Positions 16,989-27,089 of a stretch of DNA of 64,000 nucleotides are shown one piece after another. This stretch comes from Yoonia tamlensis. GTDB lineage: Bacteria; Pseudomonadota; Alphaproteobacteria; Rhodobacterales; Rhodobacteraceae. The stretch covers positions 1,886,097 through 1,950,096 of the forward strand of contig NZ_FOYP01000001.1 of assembly GCF_900115105.1 (NCBI RefSeq), in the 5' to 3' direction. Both the position numbers and the translations under genes were made by a program. The notes beneath the pieces were generated by a model, which saw only the letters and a program-made list of their open reading frames with translations, had not been told where the DNA came from and ran no database searches. Every line of letters begins with the position of its first letter. Within the stretch, counting starts at the first letter, position 1.

Positions 16989-19900
16989 GGCAGCACCCCG
17001 ACGCCAAGCGCCTGCCCCAAACGGTAGGCCAATGTGCCAAAGGCGCAGTCTTGCAGCACCGGCTGCGCATCGGTTTGGGCTTCAAGCGCCGCAAACAGGG
17101 ACACATGACAGGGGCTTGGTGCATTGGGGTCATCTGCATCCTCAAGCCCTGACGGCACGCCCAGATCAAATTCCGGCGCGAAATACAGCAATGTCGCATC
17201 GGGTGGTGGTGGCACTGCGGCTCCGGCGGCGCGCGAAAGCCTGCGTTCCAGCATATAGCTGACCGCCGCATGCGCGCCCGGATCACCCGCCTGCAAATCC
17301 ACCAGAACACCATCGGCCGATCCCGCAAGCGCACGCGTCACAGCCGCCCACCAGCGTGCATTTGCATCCTGCGCGGCGATTTGCCCGAAAGCCGCCGCAG
17401 CCGTCGCATAATCCGATAGCACATATGCCACATCAGCCCTTTGCCGCCAAAGCCCGGCATCCTGCGGATATTGCCCGACGGCCACCGCCAAAAGCGCATC
17501 AGCCGCAGCGATCCGGTCGTGATCGAGATACATATTCACCGCCACACGCGTTACGCGCGCGGGGTCGCCGATCATATCGCCAATGGCCAGTATCTGTGTT
17601 GCGGCCGCATCGATCTGGCCGGTTGCGGCCAGCGCGCGTCCCAAAGCCAATCGCGTACGCGGGTTATCAGGCGCGGCATCATATGCGGCGCGCGCCTGCG
17701 AAAGGCGGGCCTGCGCCATGCGCAAGCGCGCAGCGTCCTGACCGTAACCGATTGGCATGACCAGTTGTTGCTGCGTGCCAAAGGCATCCAGCAACACATG
17801 CAGCACCAGCCCGTCTATTCCGACCACATTATCCGGCAGCGCGGCTTGCAGCACAAAGGGCCGTGACCCGGGTGGTGGGCTATCGATCAGCGCAATGCGC
17901 TGCCCTGCGTGTGTCAGGTAAACATCCGCAACCAAGGGCCGCGCGCCGTCGCGCATCAGATGTGCCAAACGCAAGGGAGAGTTTTCAATCATCGTGGCAA
18001 GGCTTGCCTCGCGGTGGCGCGCCCAGTCGAATGTCAGCGCGATCCGCAGATCACCTTCGATCAGTCCGGCCTGCGCATGCAAACGGCCGATCAATGCCCC
18101 TTGCGGCGCGTCCGATGGGCGGCGCAACGAAAAGTGACACCAGTCGGCGGCGCAATAATCGGGGGCATAGGTTTCGGCCGCAACAACCAATGCAGGCGCT
18201 ACCACCGTCGTTTCCGAGGCGATAACCCCTTCAAGCGCTTGCGCCAGAGCATCCACACCCGCATGGCGCGCCACCCCGAACCTGCTGTCGTCACCGCTTG
18301 CAAAATCGGTCAAAGCTTGGGGTTGCGCCCAGTCCCTGCGCATCCAGGCGGCATAGGTGATATAATTTTCAAACGGTGCAAACAGCGATTTTGCGGCAAA
18401 TGCGTTTGGCCGGCATTCGGCGATATGCCCGTTAAACAGGTAACTGCCAAATAGCGCGCTCCGCTGCGCCCCAAGGTTCGTGATCTCGAGCAGCGCCGCA
18501 TTGGTTTGATACTGCGTGGCCAAAGCAGCCTCGAACGCGCGCGCCTCGGGTTCGGGCAACCGGTCAAGCACGGGGCAGAACATGCGGATCTGGTTGGTTT
18601 GAAACAACGGGCCGTCAGGGCGGGCCGCGCCGATCAGATTGGCCACCAATGCTTCACGCCCGGCAATCAGCGGCAGGATTTCACGCAGCATATGTTCCGC
18701 TTGCGGCACGGAAAAGGCGGCGGCCAATGTCTCTGGATCATCCGACCGCCCGATCAGCGCGATTGCGGCGCTGCGTGCAGCCCAGACTGTCGGATCATTG
18801 CGCAGCGCCTGTGCATCCGCCCCTTGGGCGCGCAATTGTGCGGCGCTTTCATGATGCGCGGCGATAATTTCACGCAAATACCCGTGGCTTTGCGGCAAAT
18901 CGCCGGCAGGCACATAGGACAGCCCCGCCATCGCAAGCCCCCATGTCTGCGGATCGGCCAGCCCTTGCAAAATCACATCATCCGCCGCAGGCATCCCGTA
19001 TTGGCGCAGCAGTTGCGCCGCGTGCTGGCGCAGATCCGGATCATCGCGCAGTGCCATGACCGCGCCGTCTTGCAAGCGGCCCAGACGTATCTCGATTGCA
19101 ATCGCCCGATGCAGCGCGCTGTACGGGCCCCGGCCATCCTGCGCAGCCAGCCGCGCGGCCGCAATCGCGGCAGCGACATCGCTTTGGTCACCGTAGGCGA
19201 TGATCAGCCGTTCGGCCGCATCGGCACTGCGCCGCACCCTTTGATAGGTCGCATTCAACGCGGCAAACCCGCCAGGAAACTGGTCGGGCGTCGCATATTG
19301 CGCGCCAAGCGCAACAACACGCGCGTCCAATCCGGCATAGGCCGCGCGTGCCTGCGCCAATGCGGCCTGCGTTGCACCCGAAGGTGCAAGCACCGCCGCC
19401 GGAAGCTGCCGGCTAGCGGGTGGCGCCCAGCGCGCTTGGCGCTCTGCAAGTGGCAAAAGCGTGACGGGAATGTCGGTAAGTACATATTGCCCCGCAGCAT
19501 TCGACCATTGCTCGAGCTTCAAAAGCGCCGTGGTCGGCAACATGATTTCGACGCTTTTGGCACCCGATCGGGTGATGTCGACGACTTGCGGATCATGCGC
19601 GCCCTGATCTGCCGCAACGACATAGGTGCCCAAGGGCAATCGTAGCTCAGCGCCACCCGATTGCAGCGTAGAAATGCCCGCCCCGACGATCCGGTTATCC
19701 AGATCATAAACCGTGTAGCCGACCGCTATGTCCTGACCGAAACGATCCTTGACCGTCACCTGCAGCGCGCCCATCGCATCCACCTGCGCGCGTGCATCCG
19801 CGTCAAGCTCCGCAAGGGCTGCGCGCGCTGCAATAACACCAGACCAATCGCCGGAAATTGCCGCATCCACAGCCGGTGTCAGCGCTGCCAGCACTGCATC

Positions 19901-21385
19901 CACCGCGCCCCGATCAAGCGGCACCTGCCCAAGCGCGCGGGTCGTGCCATCGGTTGCAATATCCATTTCGGCATAGATCGCCCCGCCGCTGTGTGCCGGT
20001 GCCGCGCCCGCCCAGATATCGGCCTGCGCATGGTGCCCTGCCGCCGCTGATTGCAAGATCACCAACGCGTCAGCCGTTGCCAGCCCCATGCTGCGCGTCG
20101 ATTGCAAAACTGCCGCGTGCTGCACATAGACCGCAGTTTCGCCTTGCGCGGCAAACAGATTGTTCGCGAACGCGGTTTCGGTGCCGTTCTCGAACAAAAG
20201 CGCAAGCCCGTTGGCCGCCAGAAACGCGTTTGCGGATATATCCACCGGCCCTGTCATCCCCCCATAAAGCGCTTGCCCCGCGCGCGCCGCAACCGCGTTA
20301 TCGTGCAATTCAACCCCCTGCGACTGGCCGCTCAGAACGACGCCCGACCGCCCGCCAACGATGCGATTGGCGCGCACTTGGCCCGTTACAGGCCCCTCGA
20401 TTGCCAACCCGTTACTATCGCCAAATGCGCGCAAGACATTGTTTTCAATATGCAATCGGCCCACGATATTGCGCAGATCCACGGCGCCCGACAGGCCAAG
20501 CAACGCACTGTCGGTCACGGCAACAGGGCCAGTATCTTGGATGATCAGCGCGGTATCATTGACCGCCGCGATATCGGCGCGTTGCATGCGCAGGCTGCCT
20601 GCCTGTAACGCCAGAACCCCCGTGCCCGTAACATTGCGCATCTGCACATCCGAGGCGGCAAGCTGCGCATTTTCTTGCACCAGAATACCATGGCCTGCGG
20701 CCCCATCAATTGTGACCTGCGCCAGCTGCAACTGCGCGCCCTGCGCCGCAAAAAGCGCACCCGCCCCGATTTCCGCGACATCCACCTGCTGCAGTTGCGC
20801 GCGCGCAGGCCCTTGAATGGCAAGCGCTTGGGCCGCAAAGCCTGCTATGCGGCAGTTTGTGATTTCGATGCTTGATGCGTCAAACGCCAGAATTCCCTGC
20901 GCCGCCCCGCGCGTCAGGACCGCACTGTCAACGCCCAGCCTACCGCCCGCCAGATAGACCGCAGGCCCCGTGGAATCGGTGATCGTGACATGGCGCATTT
21001 GGGCCTGCCCGCCCTGAACATAAACCCCCATGCCAACTTGCGGCTGCGGTGTGATTGTCAGGTTTTCAAGCGTCACCTGACCGGTTTCGTCAACCGTCAC
21101 AACCATTTCCGCCTCTGCGCTGCCTGTCAGAACGGTGCTGCCATCGGGCGCGCCAAGAATGGTCAGGTCTTTGGCATAGGCGACAATGATCCCCGGATAG
21201 GGGCCAGGGCCAAGCTGGATCGTCGCACCGGATTGCGCGGCTTGGGTAATTCCTGTCAGATCCGTACCCGCCGGTACCGGCTGCGCATGGGCCACACCGC
21301 CAAAAATGCACAACGCGCATATGATCAGCACGCCTGCCGGGCTTTGGCAAAAACACTGCCACAATGATCGCAAACAAGCGGGCAT
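16985..21385 (-). CDS. Exported right-handed beta-helix protein with C-terminal TPR-like region
   Basis: 1466 residues, no known function. A signal peptide covers about residues 1-34 (ending in VAHAQ). Residues about 40-460 repeat a pattern of roughly 22-25 residues with short beta strands and phrases such as VTLENLTITPQP, MRHVTITDSTGPAVYL and IEITNCRIAG, the mark of a right-handed parallel beta-helix (PbH1/NosD-like). About 545-640 resembles a transthyretin-like or carboxypeptidase-regulatory beta sandwich (LPLGTYVVAADQG). About 700-1050 is helical and may be HEAT-like. About 1330-1440 shows TPR-like helices (ARLSQARAAYDAAPDNPRTRLALGRAL is the clearest part, within limits). No catalytic residues of pectin lyases could be identified. 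It is the first gene of a coupled pair with the giant downstream protein. Confidence 0.88.
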   Translation of the reverse strand: MPACLRSLWQCFCQSPAGVLIICALCIFGGVAHAQPVPAGTDLTGITQAAQSGATIQLGPGPYPGIIVAYAKDLTILGAPDGSTVLTGSAEAEMVVTVDETGQVTLENLTITPQPQVGMGVYVQGGQAQMRHVTITDSTGPAVYLAGGRLGVDSAVLTRGAAQGILAFDASSIEITNCRIAGFAAQALAIQGPARAQLQQVDVAEIGAGALFAAQGAQLQLAQVTIDGAAGHGILVQENAQLAASDVQMRNVTGTGVLALQAGSLRMQRADIAAVNDTALIIQDTGPVAVTDSALLGLSGAVDLRNIVGRLHIENNVLRAFGDSNGLAIEGPVTGQVRANRIVGGRSGVVLSGQSQGVELHDNAVAARAGQALYGGMTGPVDISANAFLAANGLALLFENGTETAFANNLFAAQGETAVYVQHAAVLQSTRSMGLATADALVILQSAAAGHHAQADIWAGAAPAHSGGAIYAEMDIATDGTTRALGQVPLDRGAVDAVLAALTPAVDAAISGDWSGVIAARAALAELDADARAQVDAMGALQVTVKDRFGQDIAVGYTVYDLDNRIVGAGISTLQSGGAELRLPLGTYVVAADQGAHDPQVVDITRSGAKSVEIMLPTTALLKLEQWSNAAGQYVLTDIPVTLLPLAERQARWAPPASRQLPAAVLAPSGATQAALAQARAAYAGLDARVVALGAQYATPDQFPGGFAALNATYQRVRRSADAAERLIIAYGDQSDVAAAIAAARLAAQDGRGPYSALHRAIAIEIRLGRLQDGAVMALRDDPDLRQHAAQLLRQYGMPAADDVILQGLADPQTWGLAMAGLSYVPAGDLPQSHGYLREIIAAHHESAAQLRAQGADAQALRNDPTVWAARSAAIALIGRSDDPETLAAAFSVPQAEHMLREILPLIAGREALVANLIGAARPDGPLFQTNQIRMFCPVLDRLPEPEARAFEAALATQYQTNAALLEITNLGAQRSALFGSYLFNGHIAECRPNAFAAKSLFAPFENYITYAAWMRRDWAQPQALTDFASGDDSRFGVARHAGVDALAQALEGVIASETTVVAPALVVAAETYAPDYCAADWCHFSLRRPSDAPQGALIGRLHAQAGLIEGDLRIALTFDWARHREASLATMIENSPLRLAHLMRDGARPLVADVYLTHAGQRIALIDSPPPGSRPFVLQAALPDNVVGIDGLVLHVLLDAFGTQQQLVMPIGYGQDAARLRMAQARLSQARAAYDAAPDNPRTRLALGRALAATGQIDAAATQILAIGDMIGDPARVTRVAVNMYLDHDRIAAADALLAVAVGQYPQDAGLWRQRADVAYVLSDYATAAAAFGQIAAQDANARWWAAVTRALAGSADGVLVDLQAGDPGAHAAVSYMLERRLSRAAGAAVPPPPDATLLYFAPEFDLGVPSGLEDADDPNAPSPCHVSLFAALEAQTDAQPVLQDCAFGTLAYRLGQALGVGVLP

Positions 21386-21478
21386 CCAACGTCTCCCCCT
21401 CGGGCAAGGGTAACGCCAGAAACGATTCGTCGCAAATTGGGGCAGATTTGGGGGGGGACGCGCGCCCGCGCTAGGCCG

Positions 21479-22024
21479 CTAGCCCGCGCTTTTCCATTCT
21501 TCAGGGCTGACATAGATGATCTTGTCGTCAACGCTGACCATCACTTCGCTATCTTGGATATTGACCTGCAACTTCATCGAACGGTTGGCAAGCTGACCCA
21601 ACGCGGTGGTGTCTTGCTCTGAAATGTTGATGACGCGCAGATTGTCAAAACGGGTGGTCTTGTTCTGGGTCTTGTCCCACCACATCTGCGCGGTCCTGCC
21701 GCCATAGCAATAGACAACTACCGCCTTGGCCTTGCCGCACGACTGCCGGATGATCTTCTCGCTTGGTTGGCCCAGCGCGACCCAAAGCTCTAACTCGCCG
21801 CTCAGGCTTTTTTGCCAAATATCAGGCTCGTCATCTGTCGAAATGCCTTTGGTCATTTCCAGCTGCTCATGAGCATTCAAAGCAAAGGCCAAAAGCCGCA
21901 GCATCAGCCGCTCTTCGGTTTCAGACGGGTGCTTGGCCACAGTCAGATTGTGGGTCTCGTAATAGTTGCGATCCATATCGGCGACGGAAAGCTCGGCTTT
22001 GTAGATCGTGGATTTTTGCGCCAT
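21479..22024 (-). CDS. yaeQ: YaeQ family protein
   Basis: 181 residues matching the YaeQ family from end to end: ATIYKAEL-type start (STIYKAELSVADMDRNYY), AKHPSETEERLMLRLLAFAL and KGISTDDEPDIW are its hallmark segments. The family has a PD-(D/E)xK nuclease-like fold; YaeQ was linked to suppression of RfaH-dependent haemolysin defects, but its biochemical role is unknown. It is a single-domain cytoplasmic protein. It lies 93 bases upstream of the beta-helix gene on the same strand, so read-through into that operon is possible but unproven. The length is normal. Confidence 0.93.
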   Translation of the reverse strand: MAQKSTIYKAELSVADMDRNYYETHNLTVAKHPSETEERLMLRLLAFALNAHEQLEMTKGISTDDEPDIWQKSLSGELELWVALGQPSEKIIRQSCGKAKAVVVYCYGGRTAQMWWDKTQNKTTRFDNLRVINISEQDTTALGQLANRSMKLQVNIQDSEVMVSVDDKIIYVSPEEWKSAG

Positions 22025-22144
22025 GGTTTGCCCCTAACTTGCGAAGATTGGTTTGCTTAAGGCGTCGCGCGTGATTGTGAAAGGCGAAACCTATGGCTGC
22101 TGCCATGAAGTTTGGCTAAGCGCGCCCAGACACAGGCGCAAAGC

Positions 22145-22179
22145 AAAAAAAACGCGCCGCAAGTTTCCTCGCAGCGCGT
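22145..22179 (-). terminator. Rho-independent terminator after the 5'-nucleotidase gene
   Basis: Read on the minus strand, ACGCGC and GCGCGT pair around a TGCGAGGAAACTTGCG core that extends the stem, followed by a run of eight T. It lies about 20 bases past the stop of the 5'-nucleotidase gene. Confidence 0.85.
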
Positions 22180-22200
22180 CACGTTTCAGATTACCCGCGC

Positions 22201-23757
22201 TTATTTCAGCGTAATGCGGCCATCTGTGTAGGGCGTGTAGGGCGCATTTTCTGCGAGGTATTCGGCGGTAACATCGGCCAGATCGGGGCCAAAGTCATAG
22301 GCGTTTGCAGCGTCTTTGAACATTGCATAGCCGTCGCCGCCGTTACGGACGTAGTTGTTGGATACCAACCCGTAAGTCGCGGCCAGATCAATGGCTTCGC
22401 CGCCGACCATCACGTCGGACACGCGGCTGCCTGCTTCGGCGGATGCGTCAACCGTAAAGGTGATGCCTGCCACTTGTGGGAAGCGCCCAGCGCCTTCTTC
22501 GATTTGGCTCACACCGTTTTCAAGCGCTGCGACCACTGTTTCGCCAGACACAAAGAAGGTCGACAAAGTGTTCTGGAACGGCAGCACTGTCAGCACTTCG
22601 CCCATTGTCACATCGCCCGCGTCGATAGACGCACGGATACCGCCAGAGTTGGCAATCGCGATTGAAATGCCTTGATCGGCCACACGGTCAAGCATCGCAT
22701 CCGCAATCAGGTTGCCGCCGGAACATTCCATCGCGCGGCAGATATCGCGGTTGCCTTCGATGGTTTCAGCTGCTGTTGCCACAACTTTGTTGCGGATTTC
22801 TTCGAGCGGTTCGGCCAGTTCGGCGATCCGCGCGACAGCCGCCGCATCTTCAGCCACTTGGCCGTCAATCAGCAAAGGTGCGCCGGATGCTTCGGTCACA
22901 ACGCCCGCGTCATCAAAGGTGACATTCAATTCACCCAAGAATTTGCCATAGGCATAGGCCTGCACAATCGCCGTATCGCCAACCATTGTTGGATAGGCAC
23001 CTGCGGCCCCCTCCATATCGCCCAGCAATGTGTTGGAATGACCGCCGACGATCACGTCAACGCCCGTGGTATTGGCGGCAACCTGTTGGTCAACCACGTA
23101 GCCAGAATGTGAAAGAACGATGATCTTGTTCACGCCTTCAGCTGTCAGCTTGTCAACTTCGCCCTGCACCGCCTCGGAAGGGTCGGTAAAGATAATGTTG
23201 TCGCCAGGGCTTGCCAGTTCATCGGTGTCTTGAGGTGTCAAACCGATCAGGCCGATTTTTTCGCCGCCCTGTTCGATGACGGTCGATTTCATCAGCACGT
23301 CCGCTAGCAGCGGCTCGCCCGATACATCGGCGTTGGACATCAGCACAGGGAATTCGACCGCATCCATAAAGCCGCGCAGCACTTCGGGGCCGTCGTCGAA
23401 TTCATGGTTGCCCACAGTCATCGCGTCATAGCCAAGCAGGTTCATGAACTCGGCCGCCATCGCGCCTTTGTAGTAGGTATAGAACAGCGTGCCCTGGAAC
23501 TGGTCACCGCCATCCACAAGGATGCTATTGTTGCTGCGCGCACGCGCGTCAGCCACAGCTGTGATCAAGCGCGCGGTCCCGCCAAAGCATTCGCCGGCGG
23601 CGTTATCTTCCGCTGAACAGCCCGAATCGTATTTGCTGATCGGCTCAAATCGCGCGTGGAAATCGTTTGTGTGCAGAATGGTCAGCGAATAGTCGGCCGC
23701 AGCAGCCCCCGCAGACAGCGCAAGCGCACAGGTTGTTGTCATAATACGTGAAATCAT
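22201..23757 (-). CDS. Periplasmic 5'-nucleotidase / cyclic phosphodiesterase (UshA type)
   Basis: Bifunctional metallophosphatase family enzyme that releases phosphate from nucleotides in the periplasm. From ATG 23757 the product has 518 residues with a signal peptide of about 20 residues. The metal-binding blocks LHTNDFHARFE, VGNHEFDDG, VVLSHSG and GGHSN follow in order, then the 5'-nucleotidase C-terminal domain with NSGGIRASIDAGDVT and SNNYVRNGGDGYAMF. I preferred ATG 23757 to the ATG five codons upstream because GGGGACT lies at a suitable distance and the signal peptide then begins correctly. It is monocistronic and ends in a clear terminator. Released nucleosides could feed the salvage operon at 37.5-42 kb. 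Confidence 0.93.
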   Translation of the reverse strand: MISRIMTTTCALALSAGAAAADYSLTILHTNDFHARFEPISKYDSGCSAEDNAAGECFGGTARLITAVADARARSNNSILVDGGDQFQGTLFYTYYKGAMAAEFMNLLGYDAMTVGNHEFDDGPEVLRGFMDAVEFPVLMSNADVSGEPLLADVLMKSTVIEQGGEKIGLIGLTPQDTDELASPGDNIIFTDPSEAVQGEVDKLTAEGVNKIIVLSHSGYVVDQQVAANTTGVDVIVGGHSNTLLGDMEGAAGAYPTMVGDTAIVQAYAYGKFLGELNVTFDDAGVVTEASGAPLLIDGQVAEDAAAVARIAELAEPLEEIRNKVVATAAETIEGNRDICRAMECSGGNLIADAMLDRVADQGISIAIANSGGIRASIDAGDVTMGEVLTVLPFQNTLSTFFVSGETVVAALENGVSQIEEGAGRFPQVAGITFTVDASAEAGSRVSDVMVGGEAIDLAATYGLVSNNYVRNGGDGYAMFKDAANAYDFGPDLADVTAEYLAENAPYTPYTDGRITLK

Positions 23758-23918
23758 TGTTTCAGTCCCCATGTTGGAATGGTCGCAGCTTGCCGCTGGC
23801 CCAGTGCAGAGTCAAATATCTTCGCCATCATGCCCGCTTGCCCCCACGTTAGGAAAACGAATATTCCGGCGCCGATCAGGTGCTTGACCAATTTGTGTGC
23901 AACCTGCATGACAAAACC

Positions 23919-24251
23919 ATGAAAATTTACAAGATATTCCGCGCCGATGAATGGGCCGAACTGCAAGCCAATGGTGAAACCCGTGGCGCGCCGATTGATA
24001 TTTCTGACGGCTATATCCATTTTTCAACGGCGCAAACCGTCGCCGAAACCGCCGCCAAGTATTTTGCGGGCATCGACGGGCTTGTGCTGCTGGCGCTTGA
24101 GGCCGACAGTCTCGACCCGCTGAAATGGGAGCCCGCCCGCGCAGGTGTTCTGTTCCCGCATCTTTACCGCAATCTGCGCATGGATGACATTCTTTGGGAT
24201 GCACCATTGCCGCTGGTTGATGGCATCCACCAATTTCCGGATCTGACATGA
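23919..24251 (+). CDS. DUF952 domain protein
   Basis: 110 residues spanning one DUF952 domain: [17 protein letters not shown] at the start, then [20 protein letters not shown] and a C-terminal [13 protein letters not shown] are typical. The fold resembles ADP-ribosyltransferase-like/KptA-related proteins, but no function is established. ATG 23919 was chosen over an upstream in-frame ATG because the domain begins right there. It shares an ATGA overlap with pyrD and is the promoter-proximal gene of that pair, a linkage common in alphaproteobacteria. Confidence 0.9.
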   Translation: MKIYKIFRADEWAELQANGETRGAPIDISDGYIHFSTAQTVAETAAKYFAGIDGLVLLALEADSLDPLKWEPARAGVLFPHLYRNLRMDDILWDAPLPLVDGIHQFPDLT

Positions 24252-25300
24252 AACTGCTTGAAACCATCGGGCTAAAGGCCTTTTCGAAAATTGATTCCGA
24301 AACAGCACACGGTCTGGCGCTCAGGGCGTTGAACACAGGGCTTGGCCCGCGTGGCGGGCCGTTTGCGACGGATCGTTTGCGCACCCAGATCGCGGGGCTT
24401 GATCTGCCGAACCCTGTGGGGCTTGCCGCCGGTTTCGACAAAAACGCAACTGCACTGGCAGCGCTCGGGCGTACGGGATTCGGGTTTCTAGAGGTCGGCG
24501 CCGCCACACCCCGCCCACAACCCGGCAACCCTAAACCCCGCCTGTTTCGTCTGACCGAAGACCGCGCCGCGATTAACCGTTTCGGGTTTAATAATGACGG
24601 GATGGAAACGATTGGCGCGCGCCTGTCTGCGCGGCCCGCAGGGCGCATTGTCGGGCTGAACCTTGGCGCAAACAAAGATAGCACAGATCGCGCCGCAGAT
24701 TTCGCAACCGTTTTGGCCCATTGCGGCCCGCATGTGGATTTTGCCACCGTCAATGTGTCGTCCCCCAACACCGAAAAACTGCGCGACCTGCAAGGCAAGG
24801 CCGCACTCGCCGCCCTGCTTGCAGGTGTGATGGATGCCCGCGCGGGGCTGGAAGCCCAAATCCCCGTCTTTCTGAAAATCGCACCCGATCTGACGGGCGA
24901 TGAGCTGTCCGAGATTGCCGAGGTCGCCAATACATCCGGCATTTCCGGCATCATCGCGACCAACACGACGCTGGACCGTATCGGGCTACACGGACCCCAT
25001 GCCGCTGAAAAAGGCGGGCTTTCGGGCCAGCCATTGTTTGAAAAATCCACGCGTACGCTGGCGCAACTGTCGGGGTTGACCGATCTGCCAATTATCGGCG
25101 TGGGCGGGGTTGGGTCCGCGGACCAAGCTTACCAGAAAATCCGCGCAGGCGCGTCGGCGGTGCAGCTCTATACGGCGCTGGTCTATGGTGGTGTTTCTTT
25201 GGTCGATGAAATCACGCGCGGGCTTGACGCATTGCTGGCGCGCGACGGGTTTGCGAACGTTGCAGACGCTGTTGGATCAGGGCGCGGCGACTGGCTCTGA
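24248..25300 (+). CDS. pyrD: Dihydroorotate dehydrogenase (quinone), class 2
   Basis: Membrane-associated FMN enzyme of de novo pyrimidine synthesis, oxidising dihydroorotate to orotate with quinone. The 350-residue product has the N-terminal extension of class 2 enzymes (residues 1-45, quinone access helices), [22 protein letters not shown], the [15 protein letters not shown] segment with the catalytic Ser, NTTLDR and the FMN phosphate-binding [15 protein letters not shown] motif. It starts on an ATGA overlap with the DUF952 gene and its last 24 bases overlap the convergent MATE gene. Confidence 0.97.
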   Translation: MKLLETIGLKAFSKIDSETAHGLALRALNTGLGPRGGPFATDRLRTQIAGLDLPNPVGLAAGFDKNATALAALGRTGFGFLEVGAATPRPQPGNPKPRLFRLTEDRAAINRFGFNNDGMETIGARLSARPAGRIVGLNLGANKDSTDRAADFATVLAHCGPHVDFATVNVSSPNTEKLRDLQGKAALAALLAGVMDARAGLEAQIPVFLKIAPDLTGDELSEIAEVANTSGISGIIATNTTLDRIGLHGPHAAEKGGLSGQPLFEKSTRTLAQLSGLTDLPIIGVGGVGSADQAYQKIRAGASAVQLYTALVYGGVSLVDEITRGLDALLARDGFANVADAVGSGRGDWL

Positions 25301-26605
25301 CGCGGTCTCTAGCGCCGGATATTTCACCGCCAAAGTCGCCCCGCGCACGATAAAACTGATCAAAAACCCGATCCAAAGCCCGTGATTGCCAAACATCTGC
25401 ATCAGCGGAATGACGGCGGCAAAATAGACGATGGTGGACAGGATCATCATGTTGCGCATGTCTTTGGTACGCGTTGCCCCGATAAATATCCCGTCCATCA
25501 TCCATGCCACCACCCCGACAATCGGCGCGGCCACCATATAGGGCAGGTAAATCGCGGCTGCCTGTTGTACGGGGATATTCTTGGCCATGATCGCAATAAT
25601 CATCGTGCCAAACAGCGCAAAACAAATCGCAAGTATGACCCCCACAACGCCGCCCCAAAACGAAGTGAGCAGCGCAGAGCGGCGCAATGCCGCGCGCGAC
25701 CGCGCGCCCAGCGCATTGCCGACAAGCGCCTCTGCCGCCACGGCAAACCCGTCCATCGCATAGGCGGTCACGCTAAGAAATTGCAGCAGAATGTGGTTCG
25801 CGGCCAATTGCACTTCGCCAAAGCTCGCGCCAAAGAATAAAAAGCTGACAAAAATCGCCTGTAGCAGAACCGACCGGATCATGATGTCCGAATTGACAGC
25901 CGCCATGTTGACCAGCCTTGCACGGTCCAGCACCCGCGCGCGGTCACGCCATGCAGGCACCGCGAATGCCGCGCGACACAGCCAAAGCCCCAGCACGACC
26001 CCCGCCCATTCAGCGATAAACGTGGCCCAAGCCACCCCTGGCACGCCCCAGTCAAATTGCAGCACAAACAGCAGGTCCAGCCCGATATTCACGCCATTCA
26101 TCAGCAGTTGAATGGCAAAAACCGCACCAGTGCGTTCCTGCCCGATCAGCCATCCGGTAATGCCGTAAAGCGCGATCATCGCCGGCGCGGACCAGACGCG
26201 GATTGCCATATATTGGCGCGCCAGATGTTCGACCTCCGGCGTGGCGGGCGACACGCGGAAGGCGCCCGCGAATAGCAGCGATTGCAACGCTATTATCGCA
26301 ACCCCTGCCCCCAGCCCGATGATCAGCGAACGGGTGAGTAACGCGGCGACTTCGGGCGTGTTTTTGGCGCCCACCGCCTGCGCGGTCAGCCCCGAAGTGC
26401 CCATCCGCAAAAAGCCGAAAATCCAGTAGATCGCGGTCAGGATAATCGCGCCGATACCCACCGCGCCAATCGGGGCGGCGGCCCCCATCTGCCCCACCAC
26501 GCCCGTATCCACGACCCCGAGGATCGGCACGGTTGCGTTAGATAAAACAATCGGCACCGCAATGGTCAGCACCCTGCGGTGGGTCAGCGGGCCTGCGTCA
26601 GCCAT
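25277..26605 (-). CDS. MATE family efflux transporter
   Basis: Inner-membrane protein of 442 residues with about twelve hydrophobic segments in two pseudo-repeats of six, as in DinF/NorM-type multidrug and toxin extrusion proteins; these export cationic compounds using a sodium or proton gradient. The start region [40 protein letters not shown]-like content (residues 2-40) is typical of the DinF branch. The gene begins 8 bases inside the preceding thioesterase gene and is the last member of a three-gene leftward operon. The substrate is unknown. Confidence 0.92.
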   Translation of the reverse strand: MADAGPLTHRRVLTIAVPIVLSNATVPILGVVDTGVVGQMGAAAPIGAVGIGAIILTAIYWIFGFLRMGTSGLTAQAVGAKNTPEVAALLTRSLIIGLGAGVAIIALQSLLFAGAFRVSPATPEVEHLARQYMAIRVWSAPAMIALYGITGWLIGQERTGAVFAIQLLMNGVNIGLDLLFVLQFDWGVPGVAWATFIAEWAGVVLGLWLCRAAFAVPAWRDRARVLDRARLVNMAAVNSDIMIRSVLLQAIFVSFLFFGASFGEVQLAANHILLQFLSVTAYAMDGFAVAAEALVGNALGARSRAALRRSALLTSFWGGVVGVILAICFALFGTMIIAIMAKNIPVQQAAAIYLPYMVAAPIVGVVAWMMDGIFIGATRTKDMRNMMILSTIVYFAAVIPLMQMFGNHGLWIGFLISFIVRGATLAVKYPALETASEPVAAP

Positions 26606-27089
26606 CGCGCTGCGGCATCAGGAAATGTCCGGTCGCTTGGGCAAACAGACGCGTACGGTTATCCTGCCATGCCTCGACGTGGACCGACGCATATCGGCGG
26701 CCCGACCGGTTTACCCGCGCACGCGCATAGGCATCGCGCGGCAGCCCCGTGCGCAGATAATCAACTGTGAAATCAATGGTCTTGGGCAGCACCACGCGCG
26801 GCGCGTCATTGGTGATCTTGCCCGCTTCCATGTCTTCCCAGATCATCGACCATGTCAGTTCCATGATCGCGGTGACCTCAAGAAACGCGGCCGTCACACC
26901 GCCGTGCAAGGCGGGCAGCATCGGGTTACCGATCAGCTTGTCATCATAGGGCAAAACGCCCGTCAGCTCATCGCCCCGACGGTCCATGCGGATACCCAGA
27001 AACCGGATATAGGGCACGCCTTCCAGCATTTTTTGCAAGGCGGCATCGCGGCGTTGTTTGATTACCTGAACAGGTTCGGGGCGTTTCAT
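26598..27089 (-). CDS. Hot-dog fold thioesterase (PaaI type), copy 1
   Basis: 163 residues with a single hot-dog domain. The segment ALHGGVTAAFLEVTAIMEL corresponds to the HGG(x)AAxLxD active-site helix of PaaI-type acyl-CoA thioesterases, with Glu in place of the usual Asp. It would hydrolyse an acyl- or aryl-CoA in the cytoplasm. The gene starts on an ATGA overlap with a second, related thioesterase gene and overlaps the MATE gene by 8 bases. The two neighbours may form a heteromer, but that is inference. Confidence 0.9.
   Translation of the reverse strand: MKRPEPVQVIKQRRDAALQKMLEGVPYIRFLGIRMDRRGDELTGVLPYDDKLIGNPMLPALHGGVTAAFLEVTAIMELTWSMIWEDMEAGKITNDAPRVVLPKTIDFTVDYLRTGLPRDAYARARVNRSGRRYASVHVEAWQDNRTRLFAQATGHFLMPQRDG

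Noticed and set aside
18506-19645. Rightward open frame of 379 codons opposite the beta-helix gene
   Set aside because: Rich in Arg, His, Gln and Cys without domain pattern; a shadow of the GC-rich minus-strand gene.
21386-21478. Terminator or promoter between yaeQ and the beta-helix gene
   Set aside because: The GC-rich palindromic bases and the run of eight G give no clean stem with T run and no -35/-10 pair.
23758-23772. Earlier ATG for the 5'-nucleotidase gene
   Set aside because: It would add MGTET before the signal peptide and has a poor ribosome-binding site compared with ATG 23757.
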